Positions 7,491 through 15,290 of a DNA stretch of 64,000 bases are shown piece by piece (the first letter of the stretch is position 1; each line of letters opens with the position of its first letter). The notes under the pieces were generated by a model. The model did no database searches and was not told the DNA's origin. It worked only from the letters and a program-made list of their open reading frames with translations. This stretch comes from Streptomyces yatensis (lineage in GTDB: Bacteria > Actinomycetota > Actinomycetes > Streptomycetales > Streptomycetaceae). The position numbers and the translations under genes were made by a program. Where the stretch lies: contig NZ_CP072941.1 of the NCBI RefSeq assembly GCF_018069625.1, positions 5,084,001 to 5,148,000 on the forward strand. The letters run 5' to 3'.

Positions 7491-8588
7491 TCAGGCCGGA
7501 TACGCGTGGGTCTGGGTCGCCTTGAGGGTGGCCCAGACGGTGCGCCCCGGGTGGAGGGCGAGGTCGGCCACGGCGGGTGTGGTGAGGTCGGCCAGCAGGG
7601 GGAGTTCGCCGGTGAGGTCGACGCGGATCTGGTCGCCGTGCGACTCCATACCGGCGACCTCCAGCCGCCACAGGTTGCGCGCGCTGGAGTCGGGGCGGTC
7701 GCGGTGGAGGGTGACCGCGGCCGGAGGGAAGGCGACGAAGACCGGGCCGGCGAGGTCCTCGGTGGTGGTGATGGTGGCGCCGCCGTCGAGCCGTACGGTG
7801 TGACCGTCGGCGCGGCCCTGGTAGAGGTTGAGGCCGACGAGGCTGGCGATGTAGTCGGTACGGGGGCGGCGGGAGATGTCCGACGGGGCGCCCTCCTGGA
7901 CGGTACGGCCGTCCTCCACGACCACCAGCCGGTCGGCGAGCACCATCGCGTCCAGCGGGTCATGGGTGACCAGGACGGCCACCGCCTCGAACTCGGCCAG
8001 ATGGCGGCGGAGCCCGGCGCGCACGTCGAGGCGGGTACGGGCGTCCAGCGCGGCCAGCGGCTCGTCCAGCAGGAGCAGCCGGGGGCGGGTGGCCAGGGCG
8101 CGGGCGAGGGCGACCCGCTGGGCCTGACCGCCGGACAGGGCGCGGGGTTTGGCGCCCGCGCGGTCGGTCAGGCCCATCCGCTCCAGCCAGTCGGCCGCCT
8201 GGGCGCGGGCCTCCGCCTTCGGCACCCCGTGGCAGCGCGGGCCGAAGGCCACGTTGTCCAGGGCGGTGAGATGGGGGAAGAGCAGATAGTCCTGGAAGAC
8301 GACACCGACCGGGCGGTGTTCGGGCGGGGTCCGCAGCCGGCGCTCCGGCTCCTCCAGGGTCCGGCCGTCCAGCCGCAGCGCCCCCGTGGTGAGCGGGGTG
8401 AGTCCGGCCAGGGCGCGCAGGGCGGTGGTCTTGCCCGCGCCGTTGGGCCCGAGCAGGGCGACCACCTCGCCGGGGGCGGCGGACAGCCGCAGGTCGAGGC
8501 GGAAGGTGCCGCGGTCCACGACGAGGTGGGCGTCGAGGCCGTCGGTGCGGCGCCCGGCGGCCTCGGTGGGGGAGGCGTCCGTGGTCAT
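7491..8588 (-). CDS. modC: molybdate ABC transporter ATP-binding protein
   Basis: The ATPase that powers molybdate import with ModA and ModB. 365 residues: Walker A GPNGAGKTT (about 47-55), Q-loop VVFQDYLLFP, signature LSGGQAQRVALARAL, Walker B LLLLDEP, and H-loop THDPLD. A C-terminal MOP/TOBE-like domain (about 285-360) is typical of ModC and senses molybdate. It is the last gene of a leftward operon: HTH-TOBE regulator, modA, modB, modC. The ATG at 8588 overlaps the stop of a 19-codon mini-ORF created by a local duplication. Confidence 0.9.
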   Translation of the reverse strand: MTTDASPTEAAGRRTDGLDAHLVVDRGTFRLDLRLSAAPGEVVALLGPNGAGKTTALRALAGLTPLTTGALRLDGRTLEEPERRLRTPPEHRPVGVVFQDYLLFPHLTALDNVAFGPRCHGVPKAEARAQAADWLERMGLTDRAGAKPRALSGGQAQRVALARALATRPRLLLLDEPLAALDARTRLDVRAGLRRHLAEFEAVAVLVTHDPLDAMVLADRLVVVEDGRTVQEGAPSDISRRPRTDYIASLVGLNLYQGRADGHTVRLDGGATITTTEDLAGPVFVAFPPAAVTLHRDRPDSSARNLWRLEVAGMESHGDQIRVDLTGELPLLADLTTPAVADLALHPGRTVWATLKATQTHAYPA

Positions 8589-8654
8589 GAGGCGGCCGTC
8601 CGGCAGTTGTGAGGCCTCTCGGTGAGGGGAGTGTCCGTGGTCATGAGGCGGCCA
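8578..8654. repeat. 56-bp-spaced duplication of the modB/modC junction
   Basis: The 21-bp sequence at 8578-8598 recurs at 8634-8654 (reading leftward it contains GCCGCCTCATGACCACGGAC). Each copy carries a TCATGA stop-start overlap. The copies flank a 19-codon ORF (8585-8644, MTTDTPLTERPHNCRTAAS). That ORF begins on the modB stop codon and ends on the modC start codon, so coupling is preserved through the extra peptide. Confidence 0.85.
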
Positions 8655-9519
8655 TCCAGCGGTCGCGCAGCCCGGCCAGGACCGCGATGGAGACGGCGAG
8701 CAGGACGAGGCTGAGCGCGATGGCGGCCGCCGGGTCGCTCTGCAGCGCGAGATAGACCGACAGCGGCATCGTCTGCGTACGGCCGGGGAAGTTGCCCGCG
8801 AAGGTGATCGTGGCGCCGAACTCGCCCAGCGCCCGCGCCCACGCCAGTACCGCGCCCGCGGCCACGCCGGGCGCGACCATCGGCAGGGTGACGCGCCGGA
8901 AGGCGGTGAAGCGGGAGGCGCCGAGGGTCGTGGCAGCCTCCTCGTAGCGCGGATCGGCGGCCCGCAGCGTGCCCTCGACGCTGATCACGAGGAACGGCAT
9001 CGCCACGAACGCCTCCGCGATCACCACCCCCATCGTGGTGAACGGCAGCGTGATGCCGAACGCCGAGTCCAGCCAGCGGCCGACGATCCCGTTGCGGCCC
9101 AGCGCGAGCAGCAGCGCCACACCGCCCACCACCGGCGGCAGCACCAGCGGCAGCGTCACCAGGGCGCGCACCAGCCGGCGGCCGGGGAAGCGGGCGCGGG
9201 CCAGCAGCCAGGCCAGTGGCACGCCCAGCACCAGCGCCACGGCGGTGGCGGCGGTCGCGGTGATCAGCGAAAGCCGCAGCGCCTGCCACACCGCGACGCT
9301 GGTGAGCTGGTCGGGCAGGCTCCGCCAGGGCGCGCGGACCAGCAGCGCCACCAGCGGGAGCACGAGGAAGACCAGGCCGCCGAGGGCGGGCAGCAGCAGC
9401 GGCAGCGGGACCCCCGCCCGGAAGCGGGGGGTGCCGGACCGTCGCCGCGAGCCGCCGTCCAGAACCTCCGCCGGACCGGTCGTGGCGTCCGGCCCCGGCC
9501 CCGCCTTCCGCTCCGTCAC
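8641..9519 (-). CDS. modB: molybdate ABC transporter permease
   Basis: A 292-residue inner-membrane permease. It has an Arg/Pro-rich N-terminus, then about six hydrophobic helices (first near 35-60). The permease EAA-type loop is visible in YEEAATTLGASRFTAFRRVT, followed by LPMVAPG and ALGEFGATITFAGN, which are characteristic of ModB. I chose the GTG at 9519 because it overlaps the modA stop by 4 bp (GTGA). Its own stop overlaps the mini-ORF start. Confidence 0.92.
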   Translation of the reverse strand: MTERKAGPGPDATTGPAEVLDGGSRRRSGTPRFRAGVPLPLLLPALGGLVFLVLPLVALLVRAPWRSLPDQLTSVAVWQALRLSLITATAATAVALVLGVPLAWLLARARFPGRRLVRALVTLPLVLPPVVGGVALLLALGRNGIVGRWLDSAFGITLPFTTMGVVIAEAFVAMPFLVISVEGTLRAADPRYEEAATTLGASRFTAFRRVTLPMVAPGVAAGAVLAWARALGEFGATITFAGNFPGRTQTMPLSVYLALQSDPAAAIALSLVLLAVSIAVLAGLRDRWMAAS

Positions 9520-10364
9520 GGCTTGAGGAAACCGGCCTCGCCGAGCACCTTCTGGCCCTGCGCGGACTTCACCAGGTCGATGAAGGCGGTGGCCGCCTCG
9601 GCGTTGGGGGCGTTCTTCAGCAGCGCGATCGGATAGTCGTTGATGGCCTGCTTGGACTCGGGGAACTCCACGCCCGCGACCTTGCCGCCCGCCGCCTTGA
9701 CATCGGTCTTGTAGACGACGGAGGCGTCCACCTCCTTGAGCTGCACCTTGGTCAGGGCGCCCTTGACGTCCTGCTCGTACGAGACCGGGGTGAGCTTCAG
9801 CTTGGACGCGTCCAGCGCCTTCTGGGCCGCCGAGCCGCAGGGCACCTCCTTGGCGCACAGCGCGACCTTCAGCCCGGAACGGGTGAGGTCCTTCAGCGTC
9901 GCGATCTTCTTCGGGTTGCCCGGGAGGGTCGCGATCTCGAGCTGATTGCGGACGAAGGTGGCCGGGGTGCCCTTGGCGGCCTTGGCGTCGGTGACGGTCT
10001 TCATGGTCTTCGGGCTCGCGGCGGCGAAGACATCGGCGGGCGCGCCGGAGGTGATGCTGGCCGCGAGGGCGTCGCTGCCGCCGAAGTTGAAGGAGACCTT
10101 GGTGCCGGGGTGTTCCTTCTCGAAGGTCTTGCCCAGCGCGGTGAAGCTCTCCTTGAGCGAGGCCGCCGCGAAGACGGTCACCGTGCCGGACGGCTTCTTC
10201 GATGAGGAGCCGGAGTCGGACTTCTGGGAGGAGTCGTCGGAGTCACCGGAGGAGCAGGCGGTGAGTGCCATGGCGGCGAGCGCGAAACCGCCCACCGCAC
10301 GGTAGGCCCAACGGACTCGGGGTCGGGCTCGGAGTCGGGATCCGGATACGGAACGGGTCGTCAT
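9516..10364 (-). CDS. modA: molybdate ABC transporter substrate-binding lipoprotein
   Basis: The extracytoplasmic molybdate-binding lipoprotein. With the ATG at 10364 it has 282 residues: a basic, hydrophobic signal peptide ending in the lipobox ALTACSS, a Ser/Lys linker, then the binding fold. Binding-site segments are visible: VTVFAAASLKESF, SFNFGGSDALAASI, GAPADVFAAAS, VVYKTDVKAAGG. A GTG at 10463 overlaps the upstream stop and would add 33 low-complexity Gly/Ser residues encoded by a 24-bp repeat. I prefer the ATG, which follows GGGAGAGA and gives a normal signal peptide. Second gene of the mod operon. Confidence 0.92.
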   Translation of the reverse strand: MTTRSVSGSRLRARPRVRWAYRAVGGFALAAMALTACSSGDSDDSSQKSDSGSSSKKPSGTVTVFAAASLKESFTALGKTFEKEHPGTKVSFNFGGSDALAASITSGAPADVFAAASPKTMKTVTDAKAAKGTPATFVRNQLEIATLPGNPKKIATLKDLTRSGLKVALCAKEVPCGSAAQKALDASKLKLTPVSYEQDVKGALTKVQLKEVDASVVYKTDVKAAGGKVAGVEFPESKQAINDYPIALLKNAPNAEAATAFIDLVKSAQGQKVLGEAGFLKP

Positions 10365-10386
10365 GGAGTCTGTCTCTCCCTCTCTG

Positions 10387-10434
10387 CCTCTGCTGCCGCT
10401 GCCGCCTGTGCCTCTGCTGCCGCTGCCGCCTGTG
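10387..10434. repeat. 24-bp tandem repeat between the TOBE regulator and modA
   Basis: Two exact copies (10387-10410 and 10411-10434; unit begins CCTCTGCTGCCGCTGCC) sit about 25-75 bp beyond the regulator's stop codon. They lie in the spacer before the modA ATG. Confidence 0.9.
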
Positions 10435-10459
10435 CCGCTGCCGCTCTCGGTGCGCGTGC

Positions 10460-10849
10460 TCACGGGGTTTCCACGACCACGTTGGTCGACTTGATGACGG
10501 CGACGGCCGGAACGCCGGGCTCCAGCTTCAGCTCCTCCGCCGACTCCCGGCTGATCATGGACACCACGCGGAACGGCCCGGCCTGGATCTCCACCTGCGC
10601 GGACACATCGCCCAGGATCACCTCGGTGACGATCCCCGAGAAGCGATTGCGGGCCGAGGAGCCGGGGTTGTCGCGCTCCGCGCTCCTGGCGACCTCGCGG
10701 GCGAACGCGGCGAGCGCCGGGCCCGGGATGATCCGGCGCCCCTGCTCGTCCCGTTCGGCGGTCAGCCGTCCGCTGTCGACCCAGCGCCGCAGGGTGTCGG
10801 CGCTGACCCCCATCAGGGCCGCGGCCTCACCGATCCGGTACGTATGCAT
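10460..10849 (-). CDS. HTH-TOBE molybdate-responsive regulator
   Basis: A 129-residue cytoplasmic regulator. An excisionase/MerR-like helix-turn-helix occupies residues 2-50 (YRIGEAAALMGVSADTLRRW), and a TOBE/MOP molybdate-binding domain residues about 68-129 (GIVTEVILGDVSAQVEIQAG, VPAVAVIKSTNVVVE). It heads the mod operon and most likely controls it according to molybdate supply. The ATG at 10849 places the HTH at the N-terminus; a further-upstream start would add seven Arg-rich residues. It is not classical ModE (single TOBE, different HTH). Confidence 0.88.
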   Translation of the reverse strand: MHTYRIGEAAALMGVSADTLRRWVDSGRLTAERDEQGRRIIPGPALAAFAREVARSAERDNPGSSARNRFSGIVTEVILGDVSAQVEIQAGPFRVVSMISRESAEELKLEPGVPAVAVIKSTNVVVETP

Positions 10850-10950
10850 CCGCCGATGGTAGCGCCGCATCTGCGAGCCGGTACATGGCGGTCAGGTGGT
10901 ATCCGTCCAACGATTCGGGTACGAAGGCTGGCATCTGCGCGAGGGGGGAC

Positions 10951-11046
10951 TCAGGGCTCCTCGACCGCGTCGGTTCACGGCTCCTCGCCCCCGTCGGCTC
11001 ACGGCTCCTCGCCCCCGTCGGCTCAGGGCTCGTCGTCCGCCTCGGC
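10951..11046. repeat. 24-bp tandem repeat carrying duplicated stop codons
   Basis: Four 24-bp units (10951, 10975, 10999, 11023). On the minus strand each reads as eight codons ending GAG-CC-TGA type, giving an -EEP or -DEP end followed by a stop. The unit at 11023 contains the real stop of the FAD oxidoreductase. The three beyond it repeat the end of the gene in frame. Confidence 0.92.
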
Positions 11047-12468
11047 CCCGGGCTCCTCGGCCCCGTCCGCCATCCCCGCCAGCTCCCCCAGCGTCACCGG
11101 GGCCGCGAACGGCCGTGTCGAGAGCGGCCGCAGATCCTCCGCCGTGGCCGGGCGGCCGGTCAGCGACGCGGTGACGGCGGCGACGGCGAACCCGCAGATC
11201 CGGCCCTGGCACCAGCCCATCCCCGGGCGGGCCAGGAGCTTCATGGTGCGGGGGTCCTCGGCGCCGAGTTCGCCGCGGGCGCGGCACAGCTCCCCGTAGG
11301 TGACCTCCTCGCAGCGGCAGACCACCGTGCGTTCGGTCAACCGGCCGGTCCAGTCGGCGGGTACCGGGTAGGTGCTGTGCAGGGCGGCGGCGAAGGCCCG
11401 GCCGTGGCGGATCGTGGTGCGCAGCCGTCGCGCGGTGCGCGAATCGACCGGCAGCCCGTGGGCCGCCGCCAGGGTCAGGGCGGCCAGCCGTCCCTCGGCG
11501 ACGGCCAGCGCGGCGCCGCCCACGCCCGTGGTCTCCCCCGCGGCCAGGACGTCCGGGACGGTGGTGCGCTGACGGGCGTCGACCACGGCGACGAGGGAGC
11601 CGTCGAGGTCGCGCCGGGTGTCGGCGCCGACCATCAGGGGCAGTTCGAGGGCGGGGGTGAACCCCCAGCCCAGCGCCACCAGATCGGCCTCGAGCACCTC
11701 GCCGCCGTCGAGCCGCACCCCGCGCACCCGGTCCTCGCCCAGGATCTCGGTCACCGCGGCCCGCGTCCGGTACGGGATGCGGTGGCGGGCCATCAGCGCC
11801 GCGTACCGCAGTGCCTCGGCGGACTTGGCGGGCACCCGCGCCGCCCCGCCCAGGTGGCGCAGCCAGCCGTGCGCGGGGTTGGCCTCGCATACGGCGAGGA
11901 CGCGCACACCCGCCTGCGCCAGGCCCGTCGCCACCGGCAGCAGGAACGGGCCCGTGCCCGCGACCACCGCCCGGCGGCCCGCCGCCGTCCGATGCCCCTT
12001 CAGCAGCGCCTGGACGCCTCCGGCCGCCATCACCCCGGGCACATCCCAGCCGGGGAGCGGCAGTTGGCGGTCGTGGGCGCCGCAGCAGAGCACCAGGGCG
12101 CGGGCCCGCACCCGGTCCCGCTCGACGGGGGCCGTGTCGTACGGACCGTTCAGGCGCAGGGTGAACGGTCCGGTGTCCGGGCGGGGGCGGTCGATCAGCC
12201 AGACCTGATGGCCGGGGAGGTAGTGGAGGCGACCGAGGCGGCGCTGGTGGTGCAGCCGGACGCGGAGGCGGGCGAAGAGCCGCCCGTCGCGGTGGCCGGG
12301 GTGCGGGGGGTGCTCGTCGTCATGGCGCCAGTACTGGCCGCCGGGGAGGCGCCCCGCGTCGATGAGGGCCACGTTCAGGCCCGCCTCGGCGGCGCCGACG
12401 GCGGCGGAGAGCCCGGCGGGTCCCGCGCCCACGACGGCCACGTCATACGTCGACGGATCAACCGACAT
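11023..12468 (-). CDS. FAD/[2Fe-2S] oxidoreductase subunit, probable D-hydroxyproline dehydrogenase alpha subunit
   Basis: 481 residues. An N-terminal FAD dinucleotide-binding motif (VVGAGPAGLSAA) and a second nucleotide-binding region (RAVVAGTGPFLLPVATGLAQ) are followed by a BFD-like [2Fe-2S] domain (VCRCEEV then CQGRICG). This is the layout of the large subunit of HcnABC-type heteromeric amino-acid dehydrogenases. With the two upstream genes it should form a three-subunit enzyme oxidising cis-4-hydroxy-D-proline to 1-pyrroline-4-hydroxy-2-carboxylate. I chose the ATG at 12468 (GGGGG eight bases upstream); the ATG at 12474 is the alternative. It overlaps the [2Fe-2S] gene's end by 11 bp. The C-terminus runs into the 24-bp repeat. 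Confidence 0.86.
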   Translation of the reverse strand: MSVDPSTYDVAVVGAGPAGLSAAVGAAEAGLNVALIDAGRLPGGQYWRHDDEHPPHPGHRDGRLFARLRVRLHHQRRLGRLHYLPGHQVWLIDRPRPDTGPFTLRLNGPYDTAPVERDRVRARALVLCCGAHDRQLPLPGWDVPGVMAAGGVQALLKGHRTAAGRRAVVAGTGPFLLPVATGLAQAGVRVLAVCEANPAHGWLRHLGGAARVPAKSAEALRYAALMARHRIPYRTRAAVTEILGEDRVRGVRLDGGEVLEADLVALGWGFTPALELPLMVGADTRRDLDGSLVAVVDARQRTTVPDVLAAGETTGVGGAALAVAEGRLAALTLAAAHGLPVDSRTARRLRTTIRHGRAFAAALHSTYPVPADWTGRLTERTVVCRCEEVTYGELCRARGELGAEDPRTMKLLARPGMGWCQGRICGFAVAAVTASLTGRPATAEDLRPLSTRPFAAPVTLGELAGMADGAEEPGAEADDEP

Positions 12469-12865
12469 CGCCATCACCCCCGCCACCGCCCTCGCCGTCC
12501 ACTCCGCAACCGCCACGGCCACCGGCATCGCCACGGCCACGGCCACGGCCACGGCCACCGTCAACGCCACGGCCACCGGCATCGCTGCCGCCGTCCTCCG
12601 CCGACAGCCGCATCCCGTCCCGTGCCGGAACCAGACAGGCCCGCTGGCCGGGCCGCCCGTCCACGGTGATCAGACAGTCGAAGCACACCCCGATCCCGCA
12701 GAACAGTCCGCGCGGTCTGCCCTCCCGCCGCGTCGTCCGCCAGGCCACGATCCCGGCGGCCATCAGCGCCGCACCCACGCTCTGCCCGGGCAGCGCGGTG
12801 ACCGTCGCGCCGTCGAAGGTCAGCCGGTACGGCGGCGGTCCACCGCGTGTGCTGCGCTCACTCAT
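12458..12865 (-). CDS. small [2Fe-2S] protein, dehydrogenase gamma subunit
   Basis: 135 residues. The ferredoxin-like domain (about 10-85) has cysteines 56, 61, 64 and 77 in a C-x4-C-x2-C-x12-C pattern, as in HcnA-type small subunits that pass electrons between flavin subunits. Residues 90-135 are an odd Gly/Arg/Asp tail (GGRGRGRGRGD and similar) encoded by GC-rich hexamer repeats around 12530-12590. Homologous small subunits are usually about 90-100 residues, so the tail looks like repeat expansion. The ATG overlaps the preceding dehydrogenase stop by 8 bp. Confidence 0.86.
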   Translation of the reverse strand: MSERSTRGGPPPYRLTFDGATVTALPGQSVGAALMAAGIVAWRTTRREGRPRGLFCGIGVCFDCLITVDGRPGQRACLVPARDGMRLSAEDGGSDAGGRGVDGGRGRGRGRGDAGGRGGCGVDGEGGGGGDGDVG

Positions 12866-14141
12866 CCGCGCCTCCTTCGCCCGCGAAGCGTTCGGGGGCG
12901 AACGGCGCCAGGTCCAGCTCCGTCGCCTCCCCCGTCAGAGCCTGCGCGATCAGCTTCCCCGTTCCAGCCGCGAGGCCGATCCCCGCGCCCTCGTGGCCGC
13001 AGGCGTGCCACAGCCCGGGGGCGCGCGGGTCGGGGCCGATGACCGGCAGATGGTCGGGGCAGTACGGGCGGAAGCCCGCGTACACCCGCATCGCCCGCAC
13101 CGATGCCAGCACCGGGAACAGCCCGATGGCCCCGCGGGCCAGCGCCCGGAGGGCGGCGGGGGACGGCCGCCGGTCGAAGCCGACCCGCTCCCGGGTCGAG
13201 CCGATCAGCACCGTGCCGCCGCCCGTGCCCTCCACGACCGGCGATGCCTGCAGTTCCGCGTCCGAACTGGCCACGGCGTCCACGTAGTCGGCCGCGTAGA
13301 CCTTGTGCCGTACGGTCGCGGGCGGCAGGGGTTCGGTGACGAGGACGAAGCCGCGGCGCGGCAGCACCGGCAGTTCGACGCCCGCGAGCCCCGCCACCGC
13401 ACCGGCCCAGGTGCCCGCCGCGTTGAGGACGGCGGGGGCGCTGATGGTGCCGTGGGGCGTCCGTACGCCGGTGACCGGGGAGCCCGCATGCCCGTCGCCC
13501 GGCCGCCCGCCACCCGACCGCCCGTCGCCCGGCCGCAGGAACCCCACCACCTCCGTCCCCGTCGCCACCACCGCTCCGCGCCGCCGCGCGAGCCGCAGCA
13601 GGTGGGCGGCCGCCAGCATGGGCTGCACCTGGGCGTCCTGCGGATACAGCGCGCCCCCGGCGGCCTCGCGGGTCAGCCGCGGTTCGAGGGCGTGGAGCTC
13701 CGCCCCGGACACCTCCCGTACGTCGACACCGAGTGCCCGCTGCCGCTCGGCCAGCGTCCGCAGCGCGTCCAGAGCAGTGTGCGTGGAGGCCACCACCAGC
13801 CCGCCCTTGGACTCGAACTCCCACAGCCCGCCGTACGCGCCCAGGTCCTCGCCCCACACCCGCCGCGAGTACTGGGCGAGTTCCAGCTCCGGGCCCGGCT
13901 CCTTGTCCGAGACCAGGACGTTTCCCTCGCCCGCGCCCGAGGTGCCGCCCGCGACGGCGCCCCGGTCGACCACCACGACCCGCAGCCCGGCCAGCGCGGC
14001 GAACCAGGCGGCGGCCGCACCGACCACCCCGGCGCCGATGACGACCAGGTCGGCGGTGCTCGGCAGCTCGTCGGTGATCCCGTCGGTGACCCCCGGCGTC
14101 GTGATGCGTCGCCCCGGCGTCATCTCTCCCACCATCGCCAC
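12858..14141 (-). CDS. FAD-dependent D-amino-acid oxidoreductase, probable D-hydroxyproline dehydrogenase beta subunit
   Basis: 427 residues of the DadA/glycine-oxidase-like FAD family. The N-terminal dinucleotide fold is LVVIGAGVVGAAAAWFAAL, followed by VVVDRGAVAGGTSGAGEGN. The C-terminal FAD contacts are in FRPYCPDHLPVIGP and ACGHEGAGIGLAAGTG. It is the catalytic flavin subunit expected to oxidise cis-4-hydroxy-D-proline from the neighbouring epimerase. I chose the GTG at 14141 because GGGGGAG lies five bases upstream; the ATG at 14135 is possible. A small in-frame insertion (RPGDGRSGGGRPGDGH, about residue 205) is itself repetitive. Confidence 0.87.
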   Translation of the reverse strand: MAMVGEMTPGRRITTPGVTDGITDELPSTADLVVIGAGVVGAAAAWFAALAGLRVVVVDRGAVAGGTSGAGEGNVLVSDKEPGPELELAQYSRRVWGEDLGAYGGLWEFESKGGLVVASTHTALDALRTLAERQRALGVDVREVSGAELHALEPRLTREAAGGALYPQDAQVQPMLAAAHLLRLARRRGAVVATGTEVVGFLRPGDGRSGGGRPGDGHAGSPVTGVRTPHGTISAPAVLNAAGTWAGAVAGLAGVELPVLPRRGFVLVTEPLPPATVRHKVYAADYVDAVASSDAELQASPVVEGTGGGTVLIGSTRERVGFDRRPSPAALRALARGAIGLFPVLASVRAMRVYAGFRPYCPDHLPVIGPDPRAPGLWHACGHEGAGIGLAAGTGKLIAQALTGEATELDLAPFAPERFAGEGGADE

Positions 14142-14152
14142 GCTCGCTCCCC

Positions 14153-15154
14153 CTACAGCAAGAACCCGGCCGGAAACGGATCGTCGGGATCGAGATGGAA
14201 CTGCGCGGTACCGGTGACCCAGGCCCGTCCGGTGATCGCGGGCACGACGGCGGGCAGCCCCGCCACCGTGGTCTCCTCCAGCAGCCGCCCGATGAACCGC
14301 GTCCCGATGAACGACTCGTTCACGAACTCCTCGCCCAGGCCCAGCTCGCCGCGTGCGTAGAGCTGCGCCATCCGCGCGGAGGTGCCGGTCCCGCAGGGGG
14401 AGCGGTCGAACCAGCCCGGGTGGATGGCCATGGCGTGGCGGGAGTGGCGCGCCGTCGACCCCGGGGCCTTCAGATAGACATGGTGGCAGCCGGTGATGTC
14501 CGGCCGCTCGGGGTGATGGGGTGGCTGCTGCGCGTTCACCGCCTCCATGATCTTCAACCCGGCGGTCAGCAGCTCCTGCGCCGCCGCCCGGTCGAAGGGG
14601 AGCCCGAGCGCGTCCAGCTCCACGATGGCGTAGAAGTTGCCGCCGAAGGCGATGTCGTAGCGCACCGCGCCGAAGCCGGGCACCCGCACCGTACGGTCCG
14701 TGGCCAGGGAGAACGAGGGCACGTTCCGGATCGTCACCGAGGTCGCGGCCCCGTCGCGCACGGCGACGTCCGCGACCACCAGGCCGGCCGGGGTGTCCAG
14801 GCGGATGGTGGTGACCGGCTCGCGTACCTCGACCATCCCGGTCTCGACCAGCACCGTGGCCACTCCGATGGTGCCGTGCCCGCACATCGGCAGCACACCG
14901 GACACCTCGATGAAGAGCACTCCGTGGTCCGCGTCCGGCCGGGTCGGCGGCTGCAGGATGGCCCCGCTCATCGCGGAGTGGCCGCGCGGTTCGTACATCA
15001 GCAGGGTGCGCAGATCGTCCTGGTGCTCCATGAACCAGCGGCGGCGCTCGGCCATGGTCGCGCCCGGGAGCGTCCCCACCCCGCCGGTGACGACGCGGGT
15101 GGGCATGCCCTCGGTGTGGGACTCCACGGTGTGCAGGACCCGCCGCGACCTCAT
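14153..15154 (-). CDS. 4-hydroxyproline 2-epimerase (proline racemase family)
   Basis: 333 residues. Both catalytic cysteines of the proline racemase fold are present: Cys91 in MCGHGTIG and Cys254 in SPCGTGTSA. A Cys/Cys pair means a racemase or epimerase rather than trans-3-hydroxyproline dehydratase, which replaces one Cys. The operon context (deaminase, heteromeric dehydrogenase) points to conversion of trans-4-hydroxy-L-proline to cis-4-hydroxy-D-proline. I start it at the ATG at 15154 (MRSRRVLHTVESHTEG), matching family N-termini. Eleven bases separate it from the dehydrogenase gene downstream. Confidence 0.9.
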   Translation of the reverse strand: MRSRRVLHTVESHTEGMPTRVVTGGVGTLPGATMAERRRWFMEHQDDLRTLLMYEPRGHSAMSGAILQPPTRPDADHGVLFIEVSGVLPMCGHGTIGVATVLVETGMVEVREPVTTIRLDTPAGLVVADVAVRDGAATSVTIRNVPSFSLATDRTVRVPGFGAVRYDIAFGGNFYAIVELDALGLPFDRAAAQELLTAGLKIMEAVNAQQPPHHPERPDITGCHHVYLKAPGSTARHSRHAMAIHPGWFDRSPCGTGTSARMAQLYARGELGLGEEFVNESFIGTRFIGRLLEETTVAGLPAVVPAITGRAWVTGTAQFHLDPDDPFPAGFLL

Positions 15155-15220
15155 GAGCGCCCCCTTGCCGTTCGCCGCGACCTCACCGGCGCCCCTTCGC
15201 CGAGGGACCATTCGCCGACC

Positions 15221-15290
15221 GGCGCCTCACCGACGGGCCCTTCGCCGAGGGGCGCCTCACCGACGGGCCCTTCGCCGACCGGCGCCTCAC
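15221..15290. repeat. 30-bp tandem repeat starting at the deaminase stop codon
   Basis: Two full copies (15221-15250, 15251-15280) and a partial one (15281-15290) that includes the last codon and stop of the gene at 15287. A degenerate copy extends left to about 15187. On the minus strand each unit starts CGGTGAGGCGCC, the final Arg codon plus TGA, so the stop is repeated in frame every 30 bp. Confidence 0.92.

Noticed and set aside
12530..12600. RGG-type RNA-binding tail on the [2Fe-2S] subunit
   Set aside because: The Gly/Arg tail comes from hexamer repeats in the DNA; nothing else suggests RNA binding.
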